Source: Azospirillum doebereinerae (GTDB lineage Bacteria > Pseudomonadota > Alphaproteobacteria > Azospirillales > Azospirillaceae). Taken from it: 64,000 nt of DNA. Both the position numbers and the translations under genes were made by a program. The notes under the pieces are model-generated. The model searched no databases, had not been told where the DNA came from, and saw only the letters and a program-made list of their open reading frames with translations. Shown here piece by piece: positions 20,386-28,228 of the stretch. The DNA lies in NCBI RefSeq assembly GCF_003989665.1, contig NZ_RZIJ01000012.1, positions 146,242 to 210,241 of the forward strand, given 5' to 3'. Each line of letters opens with the position of its first letter. Position 1 is the first letter of the stretch.

Positions 20386-21486
20386 ATGAAACTCAAGCTG
20401 TCCCTTCTGGCCGCCGTTGCGGCCACCGCGCTCTCCGCGACGGTCGCCAAGGCCGACATCGCGGTGGCGACCGCCGGTCCGATCACCGGTCAGTACGCCA
20501 CCTTCGGCGAGCAGATGAAGAAGGGCATGGAGCAGGCCGTCGCGGACATCAACGCCGCCGGCGGTGTTCTGGGTCAGAAGCTGAAGCTCGAAGTCGGCGA
20601 CGACGCCTGCGATCCCAAGCAGGCCGTGGCCGTCGCCAACCAGTTGGCCAAGGCCGGCGTGAAGCTGGTGGCCGGTCACTTCTGCTCGGGGTCCTCGATC
20701 CCGGCCAGCCAGGTCTACGCCGAAGAGGGGATGCTCCAGATCTCCCCGGCTTCGACCAACCCGAAGCTGACCGAGCAGGGACTGAAGAACGTCTTCCGCG
20801 TCTGCGGCCGCGACGACCAGCAGGGCCTGATCGCCGGCAAGTATCTGCTGGACAAGTACAAGGGCAAGAACATCGCCATCCTGCACGACAAGTCGGCCTA
20901 CGGTAAGGGTCTGGCCGACGAGACGCAGAAGGCGCTGAACGCCGGCGGCCAGAAGGAAACCATCTACGAAGCCTACACGGCCGGTGAGAAGGACTACTCG
21001 GCCCTGGTGTCGAAGCTGAAGCAGGCGGCGGTCGAGGCGATCTACGTCGGCGGCTACCACACCGAGGCCGGGCTGATCGCCCGCCAGATGAAGGACCAGG
21101 GCCTGAACGCGGTCATCATCTCGGGCGACGCCCTGGTGACGAACGAGTACTGGGCCATCACCGGCGCCGCCGGCGAGAACACCATGATGACCTTCGGCCC
21201 GGATCCCCGTGAGAAGCCGGACGCCAAGGTCGTCGTCGAGAAGTTCCGCAAGGCCGGCTACGAGCCGGAAGGCTACACGCTGTACACCTACGCCGCCCTG
21301 CAGATCTGGGCGGAAGCGGTGAAGGCGGCCGGCTCGACCGACGCGGCCAAGGTCGCGGACGTGATGCGCAAGACCTCCTACGACACCGTCATCGGCAAGC
21401 TCGGTTTCGACGCCAAGGGCGACGTCACCTCGCCGGCCTATGTCTGGTACAAGTGGAGCAACGGCCAGTACGCCGAAGTGAAGTGA
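20386..21486 (+). CDS. livK: branched-chain amino acid-binding periplasmic protein LivK/J
   Basis: A 366-residue substrate-binding protein. The signal peptide is about 22 residues, ending VAKADI. The mature type I periplasmic fold opens IAVATAGPITGQYATFGEQ, with GHFCSGSSIPASQVYAEEG and ISPASTNPKLTEQG forming the ligand site and DKSAYGKGLADE in the second lobe. Cys pair positions match LivJ/LivK. It feeds LivHMGF, encoded just upstream but separated by a leader with hairpins. The ATG at 20386 begins the signal peptide; an upstream in-frame ATG at 20341 does not. A terminator follows. Confidence 0.95.
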   Translation: MKLKLSLLAAVAATALSATVAKADIAVATAGPITGQYATFGEQMKKGMEQAVADINAAGGVLGQKLKLEVGDDACDPKQAVAVANQLAKAGVKLVAGHFCSGSSIPASQVYAEEGMLQISPASTNPKLTEQGLKNVFRVCGRDDQQGLIAGKYLLDKYKGKNIAILHDKSAYGKGLADETQKALNAGGQKETIYEAYTAGEKDYSALVSKLKQAAVEAIYVGGYHTEAGLIARQMKDQGLNAVIISGDALVTNEYWAITGAAGENTMMTFGPDPREKPDAKVVVEKFRKAGYEPEGYTLYTYAALQIWAEAVKAAGSTDAAKVADVMRKTSYDTVIGKLGFDAKGDVTSPAYVWYKWSNGQYAEVK

Positions 21487-21517
21487 TCGTCCTTCGACGC
21501 TTCGCTTGAAAAAGGAA

Positions 21518-21548
21518 GGGTCCGGCGAGCAATCGCCGGACCCTTTTT
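21518..21548 (+). terminator. terminator of livK
   Basis: GGGTCCGGCGA-GCAA-TCGCCGGACCC then TTTTT, 31 nt after the livK stop. A classic Rho-independent terminator; an A-run before the stem may let it act on the other strand too. Confidence 0.92.
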
Positions 21549-21652
21549 CTTGGGGGATGCGTGGTTGGGAAGTGGTCTCGTCTGCCCATATTGGGCGTGG
21601 ACTGCCGACGGTGTACTGTGAGCCTTCATCGATCGGCTGGACACGCCAATAA

Positions 21653-21695
21653 GCCGCGCCGGACACGGCGATTCGAGCGGCGTGTCCGGCGTGGC
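21653..21695. repeat. imperfect 18-bp palindrome
   Basis: Arms of 18 nt sharing CGCCGGACAC, with two mismatches and a 7-nt loop, lie between livK and the convergent small secreted-protein gene. It has no T-tract. It could stop or trim the minus-strand transcript. Confidence 0.5.
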
Positions 21696-21740
21696 TGCGG
21701 CCTCCGGAAGATCCTCCGGACGCCGGTTAGCGGTTTCCCA

Positions 21741-22112
21741 TCAATCGCGCCGGACGGTGCGCGGGGCCGCCGGCGGATCGGCGCTGCGCGGGGCGGCGGT
21801 AACCCGCTTGGTCACGTCCACCTTGGGCGGCGTCAGCGAGTTGGTCGCCGAATAGCCTTTGTTGGTCGTCTTCACGTCGGTGCCGTAATGGGACATGCCG
21901 GCACGGAACTGACCGGATTTGCCCATCGATCCCCAATGCGAGGGCCGGGCGCCGGGAATCGGCTGGGCCTGCTCCATGTTGCGCATGTGGGGGCCGGTCG
22001 GCACCATCTCGTCGAAGGTCCAGGAGTTGTACTCCTGCTTCTGCGCATGGGCGGGGCCGGTGGCGGCGAGAGCCGCGAGGGCCAGGACAGTGGCGGCGAG
22101 GGTACGATGCAT
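21741..22112 (-). CDS. small secreted protein, unknown
   Basis: A 123-residue protein with a clear signal peptide (MHRTLAATVLALAALAATGPAHA, cleavage about residue 23), then a polar, Pro/Ser/Thr-rich mature part without Cys. It has no known domain. The ATG at 22112 is chosen because the signal peptide begins there; in-frame codons extend further upstream. It lies between the glycosyltransferase group and livK and is probably transcribed alone. Confidence 0.65.
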   Translation of the reverse strand: MHRTLAATVLALAALAATGPAHAQKQEYNSWTFDEMVPTGPHMRNMEQAQPIPGARPSHWGSMGKSGQFRAGMSHYGTDVKTTNKGYSATNSLTPPKVDVTKRVTAAPRSADPPAAPRTVRRD

Positions 22113-22275
22113 CGAACGGGCGCCTTCCGTTGTGATCCGGACGCCGCGTCGCCAAGCCTCAAGGGCCGGCGCGCGACGGGTCGGGACCGACATTGCGCCT
22201 CAAGCGCGCCCCACCGTCCAGGGCGGAGGCGCGTTACCCAGCCTGGGGGACACCGTTCGCGCGGGCGGCGTGACC

Positions 22276-23973
22276 TTACGGGGCGGAATGGCCGTAGAGC
22301 GTCAGATGCAGCCGCTTGCCGGTGTTGTAGTTGAACCCGGACAGTTCGGCCAGCCGGTTGAGTGCGGCGGCCGGGTCCAGAGCGGCCTTGAACGCCGCCT
22401 CCTCACGGTCCTCGACCAGGGCCAGCGCGCAAGAGCCCCCGTCGGCCAGATGCCGGGCGGCCTCGGCGCCGTGCACCAGCCGCGTCGGCGTGCCGAGCAG
22501 GAAGACGAGGCTCGGCTCCGAATAGCCGGCCGAGGCGATGACGCTGTCCGGGCAGGGCCGAACCTCCGCGACGGCGCGCGCCGCTTGGCGGCTGATCCAC
22601 ACCCCGTCGATGGCCGGCAGCACCGCGCCGTAGGTTCCGGCGTAGAGGATCGCCGCCGCCGCGACGCCGGCCGCCATACCGGCGCGAAGCCGCCTCTGGA
22701 GCGTCAGTCGGACGAACAGGGCAAAGAGCCCGAGGACCGCCGGCACCAACGCCAGCCCGACCGGATCGATCCGCCCGTCCACAAGGTAGGGGATCACCGC
22801 CACCGCCAGCGTCAGCGCTCCGAATCCCAGCACGCCCAGCGCCACCGCCGCGACGGTGAGGACGCGGCGCGGCTGCGCGCGGCTGCGCCCGAAACCGTCA
22901 AGGACAGCGGCGGCGGCCAGTGCGGCGATGGCCGGGAAGACCGGCAGGGTGTAGTGCAGAAGCTTGGTCGGCACCGCCTCGAACACCAGCCAGCTCGGCA
23001 CGATCCAGGCGATGCAGAAGCGCACGGCGTCGACCCGCCGCCGGGCCCAGACCCAGGGCACCGCCAGCAGGGCCAGGAAGGACCAGGGGGCGAAGGTGAC
23101 CCAGAAGCTGCCGAGGTAGTATCCGGGCGGCAGCCCCTTGCCCTCCTGCCCGCCGGAGACCTTGCCCAGCATGTCGTGGCCGACCGATTCGGCGAAGAAG
23201 GCGCCCTTGGTCTTGATGGCGATGGCGATCAACCAAGGGGCGGCGATGGCCAGAACGATGGCGAGACCGGGCAGCGGCTTCAGCCGTTTCAGCCAGCCCC
23301 CCCGGCGGTCCCACACCGCCAGCGTCAGCGCGGTGGTGCCCGACACGAGAAGAACGATGGGCCCCTTGATGAGGATGCCGATCCCGGCGGCGATCCAGAA
23401 GACCAGCGGCGCGGTCCAGGCGCCACGGCCGACCGGCGCCACGCGGTCGCGGGTCAGGTAGAGATGCGCCAGCGCCGCCTGCCCCAGCACCACGGTGGAC
23501 AGCAGCACGGCGTCGGTCTTGGCCATGCGGGCCTCGACGCCCAGCACGACGCAGGACGCCATCATCAGACCGGCGAGGAAGCCGGCCACCCCGCCGAACA
23601 GCCGCGCGCCCGTCCAGGCGCTGGCCAGAACGGCCAGGATCGCGCCGAGAAAGGAGGGAATCCGGTAGGTCCAGATTGCCTTCGGCGTCCCGGTGACCTC
23701 GGTCGCCAGCGCCGTCGCCGCGTTTTGCAACCAATAGATGCCAATCGGCTTCTTGTAGCGGGTCTCGTCCTGGTAGCGGATGTCGATGTAGTTGCCGCTG
23801 TCGAGCATCTGCGACGATGCCTGCGCGAAGCGGGATTCGTCGCGGTCGAAGGGCGGCAGGCCGGAGAAGCCCGGCAGGAACAGCGCCGCGCTCAGCAGCG
23901 CCAGCAGCGCGTAGGCGTAGAGCGGCAGGCCGGGCCATGGACCGGGCTTGGCCGGCGCAGTGCCGTCCGTCAC
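22276..23973 (-). CDS. ArnT-like glycosyltransferase (GT39/GT83-type membrane protein)
   Basis: A 565-residue integral membrane transferase with about 11-12 helices. The first periplasmic loop carries the catalytic Asp-Glu pair in PPFDRDESRFAQASSQML, then DETRYKKPIGIYWLQ, the signature of ArnT-like enzymes that move a sugar from a polyprenyl-phosphate donor to lipid A or core. Its GTG start overlaps the stop of the LABN-domain gene by GTGA, and the GT2 gene lies just upstream. The trio (GT2 donor synthase, small LABN protein, GT39-like transferase) parallels rhizobial RgtE/RgtF plus Rgt transferases. The sugar is not determinable here. Confidence 0.85.
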   Translation of the reverse strand: MTDGTAPAKPGPWPGLPLYAYALLALLSAALFLPGFSGLPPFDRDESRFAQASSQMLDSGNYIDIRYQDETRYKKPIGIYWLQNAATALATEVTGTPKAIWTYRIPSFLGAILAVLASAWTGARLFGGVAGFLAGLMMASCVVLGVEARMAKTDAVLLSTVVLGQAALAHLYLTRDRVAPVGRGAWTAPLVFWIAAGIGILIKGPIVLLVSGTTALTLAVWDRRGGWLKRLKPLPGLAIVLAIAAPWLIAIAIKTKGAFFAESVGHDMLGKVSGGQEGKGLPPGYYLGSFWVTFAPWSFLALLAVPWVWARRRVDAVRFCIAWIVPSWLVFEAVPTKLLHYTLPVFPAIAALAAAAVLDGFGRSRAQPRRVLTVAAVALGVLGFGALTLAVAVIPYLVDGRIDPVGLALVPAVLGLFALFVRLTLQRRLRAGMAAGVAAAAILYAGTYGAVLPAIDGVWISRQAARAVAEVRPCPDSVIASAGYSEPSLVFLLGTPTRLVHGAEAARHLADGGSCALALVEDREEAAFKAALDPAAALNRLAELSGFNYNTGKRLHLTLYGHSAP

Positions 23974-24305
23974 GATTTGCTCGGCACGGCGTCCGGCGCC
24001 GAGGCCGATTTCTTGTTGGTCCACACGAAATAGATGTTCCGGATGTAGATGACCAAGCCGGCGCCCTGCCCCAGCATGAAGACCGGGTCGAAGCGGTAGA
24101 AGGAATAAGCGAACAGGATGGCGCCGCCGGCCAGCGAGAAATACCAGAACATCTCCGGCATCACGCTGCGCCGGGCCTTTTCGCTGGCGATCCACTGGAT
24201 CACGAAGCGCATCGTGAACATAAGCTGGGCCATGAAACCGATGCCGACCCAGACGAGGTCGGTCGTGCTCTGCCCTTGGAACCACGCTACGGCGCGCTCA
24301 ATCAT
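23970..24305 (-). CDS. lipid A biosynthesis N-terminal (LABN) domain protein
   Basis: A 111-residue membrane protein with about three helices. It contains MFTMRFVIQWIASEKARRS, then YFSLAGGAILFAYSFYRFDP, then GLVIYIRNIYF, the LABN signature (PF07578 type). Stand-alone LABN proteins accompany polyprenyl-phosphate sugar pathways for lipid A modification. It overlaps the GT39-like gene by 4 nt and follows the GT2 gene by 25 nt. It probably helps flip or present the lipid-linked sugar. Confidence 0.85.
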   Translation of the reverse strand: MIERAVAWFQGQSTTDLVWVGIGFMAQLMFTMRFVIQWIASEKARRSVMPEMFWYFSLAGGAILFAYSFYRFDPVFMLGQGAGLVIYIRNIYFVWTNKKSASAPDAVPSKS

Positions 24306-24330
24306 CGGATCTTCCAGTCGCGAAAAACGC

Positions 24331-25086
24331 TCAGAGTTGTTCGGAAGTCGGCGACAGCTTGGTCCGCCGCTTCAGCCAATAGACGCCGAGCAGATCGACG
24401 ACGCCGATCAGGCCGCGCCGCCAGTTGTTGTACTTGGACACGCCGCGCTCGCGCGGGCGGTGGTTGACCGGCACATAGGCCACCGGATGCCCGTGGGCGC
24501 GGAACAGCGCCGGCAGGAACCGGTGCATCGCGCCGAAGAAGGGCAGGTCGAGGAAGGCCTCGCGGCGGAAGAGCTTCAACCCGCAGCCGCTGTCGGTGCA
24601 GCCGTCCTGCAGGAAGGACTGGCGCACCGCGTTGGCGAATTTCGAGGCCCAGCGCTTGGACAGGCTGTCCTGGCGCTTCTTGCGCAGGCCGCCGACCAGC
24701 ATCGGCGACCCGGCCTTGCCGCCGGACACCAGGGCGAACAGGGCCGGAATGTCGGCGGGATCGTTCTGGCCGTCGCCGTCCAACGTCACCACCCATTCGC
24801 CATGCGCGGCCTTGACGCCGCTGCGCACGGCGGCGCTCTGGCCAGAGCGCCGGTTGTGGCGCAGCACGCGCAGGCGCCCGGCCAGGACCGCCGGGGCGAG
24901 CCTGACCTGGGTGTCGTCGTCGGACTGATCGTCCACGAAGATCACTTCGAAACCGCCGACCGGGATCAGCGCCCGCTCGATCTCGTCGAGCAGCGGCAAG
25001 ACATTGTCGGCCTCGTTGAAAACCGGAACGACGACCGAAAGCCGGACCGGCTCGCGGTTTTCCGCAAGATTGCTCACTTCTGCCAT
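24331..25086 (-). CDS. family 2 glycosyltransferase (polyprenyl-phosphate sugar synthase type)
   Basis: A 251-residue GT-A enzyme: LSVVVPVFNEADNVLPLLDE, then EVIFVDDQSDDDT, then the metal-binding TLDGDGQNDPADIP, then DSGCGLKLFRREA. This is the dolichyl/undecaprenyl-phosphate sugar synthase branch (DPM1/ArnC-like) without the two C-terminal membrane helices of ArnC. It would charge a lipid carrier with a sugar for the ArnT-like enzyme downstream. The ATG at 25086 (MAEVSNLAEN) is preferred to the low-complexity extension above it. Confidence 0.87.
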   Translation of the reverse strand: MAEVSNLAENREPVRLSVVVPVFNEADNVLPLLDEIERALIPVGGFEVIFVDDQSDDDTQVRLAPAVLAGRLRVLRHNRRSGQSAAVRSGVKAAHGEWVVTLDGDGQNDPADIPALFALVSGGKAGSPMLVGGLRKKRQDSLSKRWASKFANAVRQSFLQDGCTDSGCGLKLFRREAFLDLPFFGAMHRFLPALFRAHGHPVAYVPVNHRPRERGVSKYNNWRRGLIGVVDLLGVYWLKRRTKLSPTSEQL

Positions 25087-25188
25087 CCCATTCGCCGAAC
25101 GGGCGGCAAAATACTCTCGCGGCCCGGCGAACGGTAGAGGAAAAGGATGGGACCGGGCGGAGGCCAGCCCCGCTCCCGCCGCATCGTC

Positions 25189-25242
25189 CATAACAAAGAC
25201 GGGCCCGGACGCGCGAGGGCGTCCGGGCCCGTCTTTGTTATG
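25189..25242. terminator. very long perfect inverted repeat, terminator of the DegP-like gene
   Basis: A 24-bp perfect stem with a 6-nt loop. The left arm begins CATAACAAAGACGGGCCCGG and the right arm is its exact complement. On the minus strand the stem ends in CTTTGTTAT, so it can terminate the protease transcript before the GT2 gene. Confidence 0.8.
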
Positions 25243-25281
25243 AAGGCGTTAGCGCTTTCCTTGTGGTTCGCGAAACCGCCC

Positions 25282-26847
25282 TCAGCCTTTCTTTTCCTCC
25301 AGCGGCAGCGGGATGTAGCGCAGATCGCCGCCACGGCTGACCAGCATCAGCAGCGTCTTGCGCCCCTGGTCGCGCGCCTGGTTGATGCGGGCGTCGAGGT
25401 CGGCGGCGGTGTTCACCGGCTCCTGCCCCGCCTCGACGATGACGTCGCCCAGATCCAGCCCGCGTTCGGAAGCGACACTGTTGTCGCCCACCTCCGTCAC
25501 CACCAGCCCTTCCACGTCCGACGCGATGGAGAAGGTCTCGCGCAGCCCCTGCGTCAGCGGAGCCAGCTTCAGGCCGAGCACGCTCCTGGTCTCGGGCTGG
25601 GCGGAACGCGGCAGTCCGCTCGAACCCGCCATGGCGACCTGCTGCGGCTCGTTGCGCAGTTCGCCGACCAGGACCGGAACGGAATCGGGCTTGCCGCCGC
25701 GGATGACGCCCAGCGGTATCGTGCTGCCGATGGCGCTCGACGCGACCAGACGGGGAAGCTGGCGCATCTGCTCGACGGTCTTGTCGCCGAAGCGGGTGAT
25801 GACGTCGCCCTGGCGGATGCCGGCGGCGGCGGCCGGGCCGTCGGGGGCGACGCTGGTGACCAGCGCGCCGTTGGTGTCCTCCATGCCCAGGCTCTCGGCG
25901 ATGTCGGGCGTCACCCGCTGGACCTGCACGCCCAGCCAGCCGCGCCGCACCTTGCCGCCGTCCTTCAACTGGTCGATGACCGGCTTGGCGATGGAGGAGG
26001 GAATCGCGAAGCCGATGCCGACCGACCCGCCGGTCGGCGAGTAGATCGCCGTGTTGATGCCGATGATCCCCCCGTCGGTGCTGTAGAGCGGCCCGCCGGA
26101 ATTGCCCCGGTTGATCGAGGCGTCGGTCTGCAGATACTCGTCGTAGGGGCCCTGCTGGATGTCGCGGGCGCGGGCCGACAGGATGCCAGCGGTGACCGAG
26201 CCGCCCAGCCCGAACGGGTTGCCGATGGCGACCACCCAGTCGCCGACCTGCACCGCCTCGCTGTCGCCCCAATGGGCCGAGGCCAGCGGCTTGGTGCTTT
26301 CGACCTTCAGAAGCGCGAGGTCGGTCGGCGCGTCCGACCCGACCAGCTTGGCCGGTAGGCGGGTGCCGTCGTGCAGGGTGACCGCGATTTCCGAGGCGTC
26401 GGCCACGACGTGGTGGTTGGTAACGATCAGGCCCGAGGGGTCGATGACGAATCCCGAGCCCAGCGCCATGGACGGCATGCCGCCATGGGGACCGCCGGAC
26501 GGCGGCTCCGCGCCCTCACCGCGCTGGCGGTTGCGGAATTCGCGGAAGAACTCCTCCAGCGGGGAGCCGGGCGGGGTGTCCGGCCCCTCGGCCGACCGCC
26601 CGGCGCCCTGGGGCGCCCCTTGCGTCGTGGAAATGTTGACGACGGTGTCGACCTGGGTCCGGGCCAGCGCCGCGAAGGAGGGCGGGTTGTAGGTCTGGCT
26701 GGCGCCGGGCGCGGAAACCGCCGGGGCGGGGGCCGCCTCCTGGGCGACAGCGGTTTGGGTCGCGAGCGGCATGGCCAGCGCGCCAACCAGCGCGGTGGAG
26801 AGCGCCAGCGCCGGCAGGCGTCGGAAAAGGACGGGCGAATGCGGCAT
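25282..26847 (-). CDS. DegP/HtrA-like periplasmic serine protease
   Basis: A 521-residue protein with a signal peptide (cleavage about residue 36, AVAQEA), a trypsin-like domain and two PDZ domains (about 310-390 and 420-515). The triad is His146 in TNHHVV, Asp176 in TDLALL and Ser250 in INRGNSGGPL. It degrades or refolds damaged envelope proteins. The ATG at 26847 has a GGCGGAGA ribosome site; the frame is open 36 codons further up without coding character. It sits alone, divergent from the HTH gene. Confidence 0.93.
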   Translation of the reverse strand: MPHSPVLFRRLPALALSTALVGALAMPLATQTAVAQEAAPAPAVSAPGASQTYNPPSFAALARTQVDTVVNISTTQGAPQGAGRSAEGPDTPPGSPLEEFFREFRNRQRGEGAEPPSGGPHGGMPSMALGSGFVIDPSGLIVTNHHVVADASEIAVTLHDGTRLPAKLVGSDAPTDLALLKVESTKPLASAHWGDSEAVQVGDWVVAIGNPFGLGGSVTAGILSARARDIQQGPYDEYLQTDASINRGNSGGPLYSTDGGIIGINTAIYSPTGGSVGIGFAIPSSIAKPVIDQLKDGGKVRRGWLGVQVQRVTPDIAESLGMEDTNGALVTSVAPDGPAAAAGIRQGDVITRFGDKTVEQMRQLPRLVASSAIGSTIPLGVIRGGKPDSVPVLVGELRNEPQQVAMAGSSGLPRSAQPETRSVLGLKLAPLTQGLRETFSIASDVEGLVVTEVGDNSVASERGLDLGDVIVEAGQEPVNTAADLDARINQARDQGRKTLLMLVSRGGDLRYIPLPLEEKKG

Positions 26848-27242
26848 GGACGGTCTCCGCCTGACGGACGTGATGACCCGGACGGGTCGGTTCATCCTGC
26901 AAAACGCTTTTGCACGGCGTTCGGGTCCGTGACCTTTTTGAAATTGCCCCTTCACCCCCCTTTACCGCCACCGCCGGTTTTTAAAAGCGCATCGGAGTCG
27001 CACAGGGCTACCCCCGCCGCATCCAGCGACAGCGGAACAACAAATTCGCGATTCGTTGCAAAGTTATGCTGGCATTTTGGGGGAGAGTTTCCGATAGTCA
27101 TGTGTACCGAAAACATCGCCCGCCAGCGTGAAGCCCGATGATGCTGACGCACGCGCCTGCGTGGTCTTGTGTCGGAAGCGCGAAATCCGGCCCAACATGC
27201 TGACGAATGACTCAAAATTCACTTTGGCAACCGAGCGATATA
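26848..27242. other. divergent control region, protease and HTH gene
   Basis: About 395 nt between two divergent genes. The A+T content rises around 26930-27080, where promoters for both are likely. A 65-codon plus-strand frame beginning 27128 runs into the HTH gene and looks non-coding. No clear operator palindrome was found. Confidence 0.4.
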
Positions 27243-28106
27243 ATGAACGCAGAAACCGGGAGCGAACCGGAGTCTCCCAAGAAGCGCGGGCGCATCCCTC
27301 AGTCGGCGTGGCCGCAAATCCTTGAACGCTACCACGGCGGCGTCACGTTGTCGGCGATCGCCCGAGAGTTCGAATGCACGCCGAGCGCGATCTCCTACAT
27401 CATCAAAAAGGCGGAAGCCGCCAGCGGTCAGGGTGAACTGAGCGTCGGCGCCGACGTCGGCGAAACCACCCCGGCGCAGCCCGAAACGGTCGACGCGGCA
27501 CCGCCCGAAGCGGCTCCGGTTGCGACTCCGGTGGTGGAAGCCCCGGTGGCCGAAACGGCCGCCGCCGAGACGCCGGCCGCCGAGCCGCGCCGGGACGCCC
27601 GTCCGGCCCGCGCCGCCGCCCCGCGCGGCACGCTGACCCGCGCGCCCCGCACGGAACCGGTCGCCGACGCCCAGCCGGCCGAGGCGGCGACCACCGCTCC
27701 GGCGGCTCCGGCCCCCACGGAAACCCTGCGGCTCAACCGTCCGGAACCGGCCCCCCAGCCGGCGCCGCAGCCCGCACCCCAGCCGGTCGCGGCGGCTCCG
27801 GCAACTCCGGTCGCCCCAGCGGCTCCGGTGGACGGCGCGCCCCGCACGACCGCCGGCCAGCCGACCCCGCCGGTCGATGCCGTGGAGGGTCGCCTGCGCG
27901 ATACCGCCAAGGCCTGCATCACCGCCTATCGCGGTTGGCGCCAGCAGCCCAGCGAAGGGACCATCCAGTCCCTGTCGGACACGGTGCACGAGCTTCGCAA
28001 GGCGCTCGCCCGCATCGAGATCGACATGTCGGCCAGCCGGCGCGAGGAACAGGCGATCCGCCCGATTCCGATCCCCGCGCATCGTGCCTCGCGGCGTCCA
28101 CAGTAA
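27243..28106 (+). CDS. HTH DNA-binding protein with long Pro/Ala linker
   Basis: A 287-residue protein in three parts. Residues 12-62 form a resolvase/sigma-like helix-turn-helix (RGRIPQSAWPQILERYHGGV, then LSAIAREFECTPSAISYIIK). Residues 65-210 are almost entirely Ala/Pro/Glu/Thr, including a PAPQPAPQPAPQP repeat. Residues 215-275 form a conserved-looking helical tail (VEGRLRDTAKACITAYRGWR). The layout suggests a DNA-binding head tethered to a partner-binding tail. ATGs at 27207 and 27243 are both possible; 27243 has a GAG-type site 8 nt upstream. Targets unknown. Confidence 0.7.
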   Translation: MNAETGSEPESPKKRGRIPQSAWPQILERYHGGVTLSAIAREFECTPSAISYIIKKAEAASGQGELSVGADVGETTPAQPETVDAAPPEAAPVATPVVEAPVAETAAAETPAAEPRRDARPARAAAPRGTLTRAPRTEPVADAQPAEAATTAPAAPAPTETLRLNRPEPAPQPAPQPAPQPVAAAPATPVAPAAPVDGAPRTTAGQPTPPVDAVEGRLRDTAKACITAYRGWRQQPSEGTIQSLSDTVHELRKALARIEIDMSASRREEQAIRPIPIPAHRASRRPQ

Positions 28107-28154
28107 CGACGCCGTTTGCAAGTCACGGCGGGCCAGTTTGTGGCCCGTTGCTTT

Positions 28155-28192
28155 AAAAAGCCCCGTTCCGCTTGTGCGGTTCGGGGCTTTTT
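28155..28192. terminator. bidirectional terminator between the HTH gene and macB
   Basis: AAAAAGCCCCG and CGGGGCTTTTT flank an inner region that can itself pair. A-runs and T-runs on both sides let it serve both convergent genes. Confidence 0.92.
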
Positions 28193-28228
28193 CTATCGTG
28201 GAAATACGCAAATCCGGAATCACCCCCT

